Shown here: positions 5,601-12,144 of the stretch, in pieces
How the letters are laid out: each line of letters opens with the position of its first letter
Numbering within the stretch: position 1 is the first letter of the stretch
DNA from: Chloroflexota bacterium
GTDB lineage: Bacteria; Chloroflexota; Limnocylindria; Limnocylindrales; CSP1-4
DNA: 13,828 nucleotides
Assembly: GCA_021812735.1 (NCBI GenBank)
Contig: JAKAMV010000161.1
Coordinates: forward strand, 1-13,828
Reading direction: 5' to 3'
The notes under the pieces: generated by a model
Database searches by the model: none
Seen by the model: the letters and a program-made list of their open reading frames with translations, nothing else
What the model was told of the DNA's origin: nothing
Made by a program: the position numbers and the translations under genes

Positions 5601-6576
5601 CCAGCCGTTCCTGGATCTCGGACGTCACGGTCCCGTAGCGGCGCTCGAGGCCGCGCTGGCACTCCCTGCGCAGCCACGACTCGATGGTCTCGCCCTCGGG
5701 CACGGGGAAGTGCGGGATGCGCAGCTCGCCCAGGGGGAGCTTGAGGTCCACCATCTCGGCGACCTTGCGGGTGTTGAGGTACGCCTGCCGCTGGTCCGGG
5801 AACAGGGCGAACATCTCGGCCGCGGTCTTGAGGTAGAAGTTGTCCGATTCGAACCGCATCCGGTTGGGCGTGTCCAGGTTGGCGCCCGTGCCCACGCACA
5901 GCAGGACGTCGTGGGCCTCGGCCTGCTCGCGGTGGACGTAGTGCAGGTCGTTGGTGACCACCAGCGGCAGGCCCATCTCGGGCGCGAACCGGAGCAGCCG
6001 CTTGTTGAGCTCGATCTGCTCGGGGATGCCGTGGTCCTGAAGCTCCAGGTAGAAGCGGTCCGGGCCCAGGATGTCCGCGTACGTGCCGGCCACGCTCCGG
6101 GCGAGGTCCCAGTCGTCGGCGAGCAGGGCGCGGTTCACCTCGCCGCTCAGGCAGGCGGACATCCCGATCAGGCCCTTGCTGTACCGGGCCAAGTGCTCGT
6201 GGTCGATGCGCGGCTTGTAGTAGTAGCCGTCCACGTGGGCGTCGGTGATCAGCCGGCTGAGGTTCTGGTAGCCCTCGAGGTCCGAGGCCAGCAGGACCAG
6301 GTGGAACGGGTCCCGGTCCGCCTTGGCGTCCTTGTCCAGCATGCCGCGGCGGGCGACGTAGGTCTCCACGCCGATGATCGGCTTGATGCCGGCCTTGGTG
6401 GCCGCCTGGTAGAAGGCGACGCTGCCGTAGAGCGCCCCGTGGTCCGTCACGGCCAGCGCGTCGAAGCCGTGCTTGACGCTCGTCTCGACCAGGTCCGTGA
6501 TCCGGCCGAGCCCGTCGAGCAGGCTGAACTCGCTGTGCGTGTGGAGGTGGACGAAGTCGTTCGGGGCGATGCTCAC
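2689..6576 (-). CDS. dnaE: DNA polymerase III alpha subunit (DnaE1 type)
   Basis: Catalytic subunit of the replicative DNA polymerase; 1295 residues from GTG at 6576. The PHP domain (about 8-270) opens with FVHLHTHSEFSLLDG and keeps the likely metal ligands H12, H14, D21, H46, E71, H92, C142, D210 and H212, suggesting built-in proofreading. The polymerase core has CRGSAPGS (about 360-367), P-D-I-D-I-D-F with D400/D402, and KFDFLGL with D554, the expected catalytic triad. R-Y-G-F-N-K-A-H-A-T-T-Y follows at about 741-752. A clamp-binding motif QTSLF lies at 906-910, before an OB fold (about 980-1055). Residues about 1071-1215 are a low-complexity Pro/Ala/Ser/Gly linker, and 1216-1295 a small alpha/beta C-terminal domain. 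It is about 135 residues longer than E. coli DnaE, mostly because of the linker. GGGAG lies 4 nt before the GTG, and TAGACT lies 9 nt before it. It is divergent from thrC. Confidence 0.98.
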   Translation of the reverse strand: MSIAPNDFVHLHTHSEFSLLDGLGRITDLVETSVKHGFDALAVTDHGALYGSVAFYQAATKAGIKPIIGVETYVARRGMLDKDAKADRDPFHLVLLASDLEGYQNLSRLITDAHVDGYYYKPRIDHEHLARYSKGLIGMSACLSGEVNRALLADDWDLARSVAGTYADILGPDRFYLELQDHGIPEQIELNKRLLRFAPEMGLPLVVTNDLHYVHREQAEAHDVLLCVGTGANLDTPNRMRFESDNFYLKTAAEMFALFPDQRQAYLNTRKVAEMVDLKLPLGELRIPHFPVPEGETIESWLRRECQRGLERRYGTVTSEIQERLDYELGVINQMGYAGYFLIVADFVNYARSEGIATSCRGSAPGSIVTYTLGITPVDPIHYGLPFERFLNPDRVTMPDIDIDFEDERRGEVINYVSRKYGQDHVAQIITFGTMLARAAIRDVGRVMGMGYGDVDKIAKAVPNQLGIKLADALEMSPPLKEMVDGDPQIGKLIGFAQQLEGVARNASTHAAGVVISREPLTELMPLQKATNSDALMTQYEMHGIEALGLLKFDFLGLSNLTILRRAVELIRDHRGIEVDLESIPLDDPKTFSLLASGETTGVFQLESAGMRRYIRELQPTTVYDLAAMVALYRPGPMDNIPTYIRRKHGQEPVEYLHPLLEPFLNRTYGVFVYQEDIMAAAVALGGFSGPEADTLGYAIRKKKSSVLRSMKETFVERAAQRGVSAATIDAVFKAFEPFERYGFNKAHATTYGLVAYQTAYLKANYTVEYMTSVLSTFRDNADKVAAAIAECRRLGIDVRTPDVHRSHLGFTVEGDAIRFGLLAVKNVGESAIQSIIDSRQTGGEFRSLTDLCSRVDVRLANRKVLESLIRVGALNAFGHPAQLLAGLDDALATGQAAQRDRVSGQTSLFDMGGDDGAVLEKPLPDVPEAPVRERLRWEKELMGLYLSDHPMGEVADRVGQFVTAYSGDLKDESLDGQRVVLGGIVTAMRSVITKSKSTMAVVTVEDLQGTIEVVVFPKTFEQTAGVWRDGAILLVAGRVDHRGDEASLLADSVWDWDQVADAGPDAFAREVGALDRRTRRGPAGGGNNARRDATDGAGSASPPRSQGQGGSGRPAPSPAGRSGSPSPALRPTTGSPAAVTAVVSPAPRPPVASPVPPALPRVAPAEPVPTYREPSDLAGAADDAEQDEPALPDELRARAVAAAQAPSQPIDAAPGTVLNVRFAREAGTERVLSAMQAFRAVLRERPGATRVVVHVPAPGGTALPMELRGVAYDAELEAEVRRRVGDGVIDLSLG

Positions 6577-6585
6577 GGGGCTCCC

Positions 6586-6591
6586 AGTCTA
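6586..6591 (-). promoter_or_regulatory. Candidate -10 element of dnaE
   Basis: Minus-strand TAGACT lies 9 nt before the GTG start at 6576. The intervening GGGAGCCCC holds a GGGAG that could serve as ribosome binding site. If TAGACT is the real -10, the transcript would start only about 3 nt before the start codon, leaving the GGGAG largely outside the mRNA. Confidence 0.4.
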
Positions 6592-6714
6592 CCCGCCGGC
6601 CGGGTTCGTCGGGTCACCCCGGGCGGGTCGGCGCCGCGACCCCCGGCCCGGCGCACGGGTCGGCCGCGCGACCGCCGTCAGGCAACCGCCCCGCGACCCC
6701 GCTGGGACCGTTGC

Positions 6715-6720
6715 TACCAT
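6715..6720 (+). promoter_or_regulatory. Candidate extended -10 element of thrC (leaderless transcript)
   Basis: TTGCTACCAT contains TG-C-TACCAT, an extended -10 pattern. The hexamer ends exactly 6 nt before the ATG at 6727, so transcription would begin on or next to the start codon. No Shine-Dalgarno is visible in the preceding bases (CGCCCG). The 6577-6726 gap between dnaE and thrC otherwise shows only GC-rich sequence with these two divergent elements. Confidence 0.5.
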
Positions 6721-6726
6721 CGCCCG

Positions 6727-8253
6727 ATGCGCTACCTCGACACGCGCGGGCTGGCCGACCGGCCCCGGACCTTCAGCGAGGCGGTCCTCGAGGGGATCGC
6801 CCCGGGGGGCGGTCTGTTCGTGCCGGAGCGCCTGCCCCGCTTCTCCGGCGCGGAGCTCGACGGGCTCGCCACGCTCCCCTACGCCGCCCGCGCCGAGCGC
6901 GTCCTCGCGTCCTTCGAGCCCGACCTCGCCCCCGACGTGCTCCACGCCGCCACGGCCGGCGCGTACGGCTCCCAGTTCGACACCCCGGAGGTCGCCCCCG
7001 TCCGCGACCTCGGCGGCGGTCGCTTCGTGCTCGAGCTGTGGCACGGTCCGACGCTCGCGTTCAAGGACATGGCGCTCCAGCTCATGCCACGGCTGTTCAG
7101 CGCGTCCATCGAGCGGGCCGCGGTCGGAGGCGCGGGCGGGCGCGAGTACCTGATCCTCGTGGCCACCAGCGGGGACACGGGGGCGGCCGCCCTCGAGGGC
7201 TTCGCCGATCGTGAGCACACGCGGATCGCGGTGCTGTTCCCGGACGCCGGCGTGTCCACCGTGCAGGAGCGCCAGATGACGACGCGCCCGGGCGCGAACG
7301 TCGCCGTGTTCCGGGTTGCCGGCGACTTCGACGCCTGCCAGACGACGGTCAAGCAGGTGTTCGACGACCCGGCGCTGGCGGCCGAGCTGGACGCGGGCCA
7401 CCGGCTGTCGCTCTCGTCGGCCAACTCCATCAACTGGGGGCGGCTGCTGCCGCAGGTGGCGTACTACCTGTCGGCCTGCGCGGACCTCCGGGCGCGCGGC
7501 GCGCTGCGCGACGGGCAGCTCGTGGACGTGTGCGTCCCGACCGGCAACTTCGGCAACGTCCTGGCGGCCTGGTACGCGCGCCGGATGGGCGCCCCGATCG
7601 GCCGGCTCATCAGCGCCAGCAACGCCAACAACGTCCTGGCGGACTTCATCGCGACCGGCGTGTACGACATCGGCGGCCGGTCGCTCGTCAAGACGCCGTC
7701 GCCCTCGATGGACATCCTGGTCTCGAGCAACCTCGAGCGGCTGCTCGCGGACCTCGTGGGCGACCCCGAGCGCGTCCGCGGCTGGATGGCGGACCTCCGG
7801 TCGCGCTCCAGGTTCGAGGTGGACCCGACCACGCTCGCCCGCCTGCGCGATGTCTTCGCCGGCGGCTGGGTGGGCAACGCCGCCTCGCTGGCGACCATCG
7901 CGAAGGTCCAGCGGGAGCGCGGCTACCTGCTCGACCCGCACACGGCCGTCGCGTGGGCGGTGGCCGACGAGGTGGCCCGGGACCGGCCGGTCCTGATCGT
8001 GGCGACCGCGCACTGGGCGAAATTCGCCGCCGACGTGACGCGCGCCCTGAGAGACCTGCCGCCAGACGCGCCGATGCCGACCGGCGACGCCGAGTTGGCG
8101 CTGCTCGGGCAGGTGCCCGAGCTCGCCCCGGGCGCGTCGGTCCCGGCCCAGCTCGCGGCGGTCCTCGCGCGCCCGGTCCGCTTCCGCCAGCGGATCGACA
8201 GCACGCGGGACGCGCTGGAGCACGCCCTGCGAGGCTGGCTCGCCGCCCGCTGA
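6727..8253 (+). CDS. thrC: Threonine synthase
   Basis: PLP-dependent enzyme that converts O-phosphohomoserine and water to threonine and phosphate, the last step of threonine synthesis. 508 residues. The N-terminus M-R-Y-L-D-T-R-G then FSEAVLEGIAPGGGLFVPE is typical of the long ThrC subfamily (E. coli/yeast type). HGPTLAFKDMALQ carries the PLP Schiff-base lysine K113. ATSGDTGAAALEGF and PTGNFGNVLAAW are the phosphate- and PLP-binding loops, and SANSINWGRLLPQ is the family signature. The length suits the long form (about 430-510 residues). The ATG is chosen because the family N-terminus starts here and a -10-like hexamer lies 6 nt upstream. The gene is not next to hom or thrB here; its neighbours are dnaE (divergent) and a phosphohexomutase, so no threonine operon is present. 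The protein is cytoplasmic. Confidence 0.97.
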   Translation: MRYLDTRGLADRPRTFSEAVLEGIAPGGGLFVPERLPRFSGAELDGLATLPYAARAERVLASFEPDLAPDVLHAATAGAYGSQFDTPEVAPVRDLGGGRFVLELWHGPTLAFKDMALQLMPRLFSASIERAAVGGAGGREYLILVATSGDTGAAALEGFADREHTRIAVLFPDAGVSTVQERQMTTRPGANVAVFRVAGDFDACQTTVKQVFDDPALAAELDAGHRLSLSSANSINWGRLLPQVAYYLSACADLRARGALRDGQLVDVCVPTGNFGNVLAAWYARRMGAPIGRLISASNANNVLADFIATGVYDIGGRSLVKTPSPSMDILVSSNLERLLADLVGDPERVRGWMADLRSRSRFEVDPTTLARLRDVFAGGWVGNAASLATIAKVQRERGYLLDPHTAVAWAVADEVARDRPVLIVATAHWAKFAADVTRALRDLPPDAPMPTGDAELALLGQVPELAPGASVPAQLAAVLARPVRFRQRIDSTRDALEHALRGWLAAR

Positions 8254-8262
8254 GCCGCCGCC

Positions 8263-8278
8263 CCGGCACGTGGGCCGG
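8263..8278 (+). terminator. Weak hairpin after thrC
   Basis: CCGGC (8263-8267) can pair with GCCGG (8274-8278) around a 6-nt loop, 10 nt after the thrC stop. No T-run follows; instead TATCCT begins one base later. It may separate thrC from the mutase gene, but support is weak. Confidence 0.25.
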
Positions 8279-8284
8279 TATCCT
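8279..8284 (+). promoter_or_regulatory. Candidate -10 element of the phosphohexomutase gene
   Basis: TATCCT lies in the 110-bp gap after thrC, 79 nt before the GTG start at 8364. The implied leader has a CTGGCC/GGCCAG stem (8313-8318 with 8343-8348) that ends 3 nt before the ribosome binding site GAGG (8352-8355). Cotranscription from thrC is equally possible. Confidence 0.3.
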
Positions 8285-8363
8285 CCTGCCACCACCGTCC
8301 ACCGGACACCGCCTGGCCGTCGGGCCGCCCCGATCGGCGCCGGGCCAGCCTGAGGTCAGCACC

Positions 8364-9842
8364 GTGACGCCCACCCCCGAGCCCCGTCGAGCCCCCACGA
8401 TCGTCTTCGGGACCGACGGCTGGCGCGCCCGGACGGCCGAGGACTACACCTTCGAATCCGTCCGCCGTTGCGCCGACGGCGTCGCCGAGCACGTCGAGGG
8501 TCGGGGCGAGGCCGCCAAGGGCGTCGTGATCGCCTTCGACCGGCGCTTCGCGTCCGAGCACTTCGCGGCTGCGGCCGCCGAGGTCCTGACGGCCCGCGGC
8601 ATCCCGGTCGCGCTCGCCACCCAGGCCGTGCCCACCCAGATGTCCTCGCTCGAGGTCGTCCTGCGCGGCGCGGCGGCCGGCATCGTCATCACGGCCAGCC
8701 ACAACCCCTGGACCGACAACGGGTTCAAGGTGAAGGCCCCCACCGGGGCCGCGGCGGGCGGGGAGATCCTCAAGCCCATCGAGGCGCGGATCGCCCAGAC
8801 GGCCGGGATCGAGATCGAGCGGCGTCCCCTGGCCGACGCCGAGGCGGCCGGTCTCGTCACCCGCTTCGACCCGTTCGACGCCTACGAGGCCCACGTCCGC
8901 AAGACGCTCGATCTCGACGCGCTCCGGGCGGCGGACGTCAGCGTGCTGGTGGAGCCGCTCTGGGGCGCGGGCGCGGGATGGATCAGCCGACTGCTCGGGG
9001 GCGGCAGGATCCGCGTGACCGAGCTCCACCAGGAGCGCAACCCGTACTTCGGCGGCGTCAACCCCGAGCCCATCCGACCCAACGTGAACGAGGCGCTGGC
9101 CAGGCTGGCCGCGGGCGGCTTCGACCTGGGCCTCATGCTCGACGGGGACGCGGACCGGGCCGGCGCGGCCGACGAGCGCGGCGTCTTCATCCACCAGCTC
9201 CAGGTGACAGGCCTGCTCGCCTACTACCTCGCCGAGCACCGCGGCTGGCGCGACCCCGTGGTCTACAGCGTCAACAACACGTCCATGGTCCCGAGACTGG
9301 GCGAGCTCTACGGCTTCCCCGTGCACGAGACGCCGGTGGGCTTCAAGTTCATCGGGCCCAAGATGATCGAGACCGGCGCCATGCTCGGCGCCGAGGAGTC
9401 GGGCGGCTTCGGGCTGGGCATGCACCTGCCCGAGCGCGACGGCATCTACGCGGACCTGCTGCTGCTTGACCTGTTCCTGCGCGAGCGCGCCCGCGGCATG
9501 TGGCCGGTTTCGAAGGCGCTCGAGCACTTCCACCAGATCGCCGGGCCGTCGTTCTACCTGCGCACGGACCTCCACTTCGAGCGGGCGGGCTATGACGCCG
9601 TCAAGGAGCGCATCGTGGAGGGGCTGCGCGTCGCGACTCCCGCCGAGCTCGCTGGCCAGGCCGTGGTCCGCACGCAGGCGCTGTCCACCAACGACGGCTA
9701 CAAGTTCTTCGTCGAGGACGGGTCGTGGGTCATGATCCGCACCTCCGGGACCGAGCCGCTGTGCCGCGTGTACGCCGAGGCCACGTCGGAGTCCACCCGG
9801 GACTGGCTCCTCGCCGACGGCGAGCGCCTCGCCCGCGGCTGA
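8364..9842 (+). CDS. Phosphoglucomutase/phosphomannomutase family protein (alpha-D-phosphohexomutase)
   Basis: Cytoplasmic enzyme that moves a phosphate between C6 and C1 of hexoses, feeding sugar nucleotide and cell-envelope polysaccharide synthesis. 492 residues. The N-terminal F-G-T-D-G-W-R is followed by the active-site phosphoserine loop TASHNP (S112), the Mg-binding loop DGDADR (260-265), the sugar-specificity loop GAEESGG (342-348) and the C-terminal phosphate-binding loop RTSGTEP (459-465). All four domain signatures are intact. The E-E-S loop fits glucose or mannose phosphate rather than the glucosamine mutase GlmM, but the preferred sugar cannot be fixed by eye, so pgm and manB are both left unassigned. 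The start GTG is supported by GAGG (8352-8355) at 8-nt spacing and by the family N-terminus. It follows thrC in the same direction after 110 bp and converges on the hybrid kinase gene with a 30-bp gap. Confidence 0.96.
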   Translation: MTPTPEPRRAPTIVFGTDGWRARTAEDYTFESVRRCADGVAEHVEGRGEAAKGVVIAFDRRFASEHFAAAAAEVLTARGIPVALATQAVPTQMSSLEVVLRGAAAGIVITASHNPWTDNGFKVKAPTGAAAGGEILKPIEARIAQTAGIEIERRPLADAEAAGLVTRFDPFDAYEAHVRKTLDLDALRAADVSVLVEPLWGAGAGWISRLLGGGRIRVTELHQERNPYFGGVNPEPIRPNVNEALARLAAGGFDLGLMLDGDADRAGAADERGVFIHQLQVTGLLAYYLAEHRGWRDPVVYSVNNTSMVPRLGELYGFPVHETPVGFKFIGPKMIETGAMLGAEESGGFGLGMHLPERDGIYADLLLLDLFLRERARGMWPVSKALEHFHQIAGPSFYLRTDLHFERAGYDAVKERIVEGLRVATPAELAGQAVVRTQALSTNDGYKFFVEDGSWVMIRTSGTEPLCRVYAEATSESTRDWLLADGERLARG

Positions 9843-9872
9843 CCCGGCCGGCCCGCGTTCGAGGGGGCGACG

Positions 9873-11498
9873 TCAGGACCGCGCGTCGAGCAGACCCCGG
9901 ATGGTCACCAGCAGCTGCTCGGCGGTGAACGGCTTGGCGATGAAGTCGGTCACGGCCGCGCCCAGCCCCTGGTAGGCGGCCGACTGCTCGGCGTAGCCCG
10001 ACATGCACAGGACGCGCAGGCCGCGGACGCGGTCAAGCAGGATCGCCGCCAGCTCGGGGCCGGACAGGTCGGGCATCACCATGTCCGTGAGGAGCAGCGC
10101 CACGCCGTCCAGAACCCCGGGCGGCGTCGCGAGCGCCGCATGGGGATGGGGCGCCACGAGGACGCGATACCCGGCCCGCTCCAGGACCCTCGCCATGAGG
10201 CTGCGGAGCGCCGGCTCGTCCTCCACGAGCATGATCGTCTCGGTGCCGCCCACCGGCTGGACCGAGACGCCTGCCGCGGGCGACGCCACCGACCTGTCCA
10301 CCCGGGGCAGGTACACCTTGAAGCTGGTGCCGAGACCGAGCTCGCTGTACGCCCACACGTGGCCGCCCGCCTGCGACACGATGCCGTGGACCGTGGCCAG
10401 GCCGAGCCCCGTGCCGTGCTCAGGCCCCTTGGTGGTGAAGAACGGGTGGAACATCTGGGCGAGCGTGCCGGCGTCCATCCCGATCCCCGTGTCGCTCACG
10501 GCCAGGAGGACGTAGCGGCCGGGGTTGACGCCGGCGTGCTGGCTCGCGTAGACCTCGTCGAGCGTCACGTTGGTCGTCTCGATGGTCAGGCGGCCGCCGC
10601 CCGGCATGGCGTCGCGGGCGTTGCCGGCCAGGTTCACCAGCACCTGCTCCAGCTGGCCTGCGTCGGCGAGCACGTGCCCGAGGCCGCCGGCGAGGTTCGT
10701 CTGCAGGTGGACCTGCTCGCCCAGGAGGCGACGCAGCATGGGCGCCACCTCGTTCACGACGTTGTTGAGGTCCACCACCTCGGGCCGCGTGATCTGCCTG
10801 CGGCTGAACGCGACGAGCTGGCGGACCAGGGTGGCGCCACGATCCGCGGCGGCCACGATCTCCTCGACATCGCGCGCCGCGGTGTCGTCGCCGGCGATCG
10901 CGTCGCGCAGCATCCCCGCGTAGCCGAGGATCGCGGCCAGCAGGTTGTTGAAGTCGTGGGCGATCCCGGCCGAGAACTGGCCGAGCGCCTCGAGCCGCTG
11001 GATGCGGGCGACCTGCGCCTCGAGCGCCCGCTCGCGCGTGCGGTCGCGGGCCACCGCCACCATGCCCGACAGGCCGCCATCGGCGTCGAGGGTCGGCGTC
11101 ACGGCCCACTCCGCCTCGAACGTCCGGCCGTCCGCGGTCCACGCCGGGTGCGAGCCCGACCACGCCGAGCCCCGCTCGACGGCGGCCGGCAGGGTGCCGC
11201 TCGCCGGCCCGCCGAACAGGACCGAGGGCGGGTTGCCGTACAGGCGCTCTCGCTCGAAGCCGCTCATGCGCAGCAGCGCGCCGTTCGCATAGCTGACCCG
11301 ACGGTCCTGGTCGAGGACAAGGACGCCGTCGCTCGACTGCTCGATCGCGGCGAGGAGGCGGCCGTGCTCTGCCGGCACGGTGGGCGCAGCCGGCGCGGCC
11401 GACACCGGTGTCGGGCCGGACGCGCGCGGGCCGACGCCAGAGCCACGCGCATCGCCACCGTCCGGCGCGTGCCGGCGCCGCCCCTTCGCCCGTCGCAT
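9873..11498 (-). CDS. Soluble hybrid sensor histidine kinase (PAS-HisKA-HATPase-REC)
   Basis: Cytoplasmic hybrid two-component kinase, 541 residues from ATG 11498. An Arg/Gly/Pro-rich N-terminus (1-44) is followed by a PAS domain (about 45-155; SSDGVLVLDQDRRVSYANGA). The HisKA motif FSAGIAHDFNNLLAAILGYA carries H181. The HATPase domain (about 280-400) has N-box LVNLAGNARDAMP, G1 box SDTGIGM, F box FHPFFTTK and G2 box GTGLGLATV. A C-terminal receiver (about 421-540) has acidic E426/D427, phospho-acceptor D472 in LLTDMVMPDLSG, and K522 in AKPF. All catalytic residues are present, and no membrane segment is seen. The H-D-F-N-N-L-L form of the H box is typical of PAS-linked hybrid kinases. The frame is open upstream past 11748, but that would overlap the divergent gene. 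A TTG at 11510 with GAGGAG 7 nt upstream is a good alternative start, adding four residues. No separate response regulator lies in the window. Confidence 0.95.
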   Translation of the reverse strand: MRRAKGRRRHAPDGGDARGSGVGPRASGPTPVSAAPAAPTVPAEHGRLLAAIEQSSDGVLVLDQDRRVSYANGALLRMSGFERERLYGNPPSVLFGGPASGTLPAAVERGSAWSGSHPAWTADGRTFEAEWAVTPTLDADGGLSGMVAVARDRTRERALEAQVARIQRLEALGQFSAGIAHDFNNLLAAILGYAGMLRDAIAGDDTAARDVEEIVAAADRGATLVRQLVAFSRRQITRPEVVDLNNVVNEVAPMLRRLLGEQVHLQTNLAGGLGHVLADAGQLEQVLVNLAGNARDAMPGGGRLTIETTNVTLDEVYASQHAGVNPGRYVLLAVSDTGIGMDAGTLAQMFHPFFTTKGPEHGTGLGLATVHGIVSQAGGHVWAYSELGLGTSFKVYLPRVDRSVASPAAGVSVQPVGGTETIMLVEDEPALRSLMARVLERAGYRVLVAPHPHAALATPPGVLDGVALLLTDMVMPDLSGPELAAILLDRVRGLRVLCMSGYAEQSAAYQGLGAAVTDFIAKPFTAEQLLVTIRGLLDARS

Positions 11499-11636
11499 GT
11501 CGGTCGCCAACCTGCTGCTCCTCACGGCGCGTCGCTCCCGGCCCACCGGGCGCGGGCAAGCGGGCGCTCCCCCAGAATCGGGCTTCCCGTCGGCCGGCGG
11601 CAGACCCGGGTCGTGGGGATGGCAGGGTGGACCCCG

Positions 11637-11651
11637 ACCCCGGTCCGGGGT
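11637..11651. promoter_or_regulatory. Perfect inverted repeat in the divergent kinase/metallopeptidase gap
   Basis: ACCCCGG-T-CCGGGGT is a perfect inverted repeat with 7-bp arms around one base. It lies about 100 bp before the metallopeptidase start and about 140 bp before the kinase start. It could be an operator or a small hairpin. The rest of 11499-11748 shows no ORF; the only other elements noted are the GAGGAG site at 11518-11523 (minus strand) and the -10 at 11737. Confidence 0.25.
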
Positions 11652-11736
11652 GGCGGAGGCGCGACGACGGCTGGCCGGGCCCGTACGAGCGGGTCGGCGA
11701 GTCGGCACGTCCTGAGCGCTCGCCGCCGCGTCCCGG

Positions 11737-11742
11737 TACCCT
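11737..11742 (+). promoter_or_regulatory. Candidate -10 element of the metallopeptidase gene (leaderless transcript)
   Basis: TACCCT ends exactly 6 nt before the GTG start at 11749, the same geometry as TACCAT before thrC. No Shine-Dalgarno is seen in GCGGGC or just upstream. This supports a leaderless mRNA and also supports the GTG start. Confidence 0.45.
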
Positions 11743-11748
11743 GCGGGC

Positions 11749-12144
11749 GTGGACGACCCTCGCCAGATCGACGACGACACGTTCGAGGACTGGGTGTTCG
11801 ACGCGCTCGACGAGCTCCCCGAGCGACTCCGGCTCGGCTTGGGCTCGCTCGCGGTCCTGATCGAGGACGAGGCGCCGGCCGAGCTCAAGGCCCACTACGG
11901 CGCCTACGACCTGTACGGCCACTTCCGAGGCTTCCATCTGGGCATGCTCGACGGCTCGGTCGCCGTGCGGCCGCCCTCGACGATCACGATCTACAAGGGT
12001 CCCTGCATCCGATCGGCGCCCGAGGTCGAGGGTGTCCGGGCGCGGGTCCGGTCCACCGTCCTCCACGAGGTCGGGCACCAGCTGGGCCTGGACGACGAGC
12101 GGATCCACAGGCTCCTGGGCGAGCCCGCACACGGGGGCCACTGA
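11749..12144 (+). CDS. Zincin-like metallopeptidase family protein (DUF1025/PF06262 type)
   Basis: Small putative zinc metallopeptidase, 131 residues from GTG 11749. The N-terminal part (FEDWVFDALDELPERL) is the acidic helix typical of this family. Next come a conserved tract with YGAYDLYGHFRGF (50-62) and a segment S-T-I-T-I-Y-K-G-P. The catalytic helix is STVLHEVGHQLGLDDERI: H106-E107-x-x-H110 with G113 and D115/D116 matches the extended H-E-x-G-H-x-x-G-x-x-D-E-R signature. The family is about 120-140 residues, so it is full length. There is no signal peptide, so it is probably cytoplasmic. Substrates are not known for this family. It heads a tightly packed unit with the degenerate sensor kinase and the lipoprotein; the next gene's only usable start lies 113 bp inside this one. 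A possible regulatory proteolysis link to the sensor is inference only. Confidence 0.93.
   Translation: MDDPRQIDDDTFEDWVFDALDELPERLRLGLGSLAVLIEDEAPAELKAHYGAYDLYGHFRGFHLGMLDGSVAVRPPSTITIYKGPCIRSAPEVEGVRARVRSTVLHEVGHQLGLDDERIHRLLGEPAHGGH

Noticed and set aside
3026..5899. 957-codon minus-strand frame overlapping dnaE
   Set aside because: Same strand but wrong frame relative to dnaE; Arg/Gly/Pro/His-rich with no motifs, while the dnaE frame has all polymerase signatures.
3451..6726. Very long open frame on the plus strand (over 1000 codons) running into thrC
   Set aside because: It is the antisense shadow of dnaE in high-GC DNA, rich in His/Asp/Val/Arg with no domain pattern. Only the part from 6727, which carries threonine synthase motifs, is real.
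6589..9575. Two long minus-strand frames (568 and 550 codons) across thrC and the mutase gene
   Set aside because: Antisense shadows of two well-conserved enzymes; composition dominated by Arg, Gly, Ala, Val and His with no recognisable domain.
9843..9872. Terminator between the mutase and kinase genes
   Set aside because: Only a short palindrome (CCGGCCGG) is present in the 30-bp gap, without a loop or T-run; not enough to call.
11499..11888. N-terminal extension of the hybrid kinase to 11888
   Set aside because: It overlaps the divergent metallopeptidase start and encodes a Ser/Arg/Pro-rich shadow; ATG 11498 or TTG 11510 with GAGGAG is more plausible.
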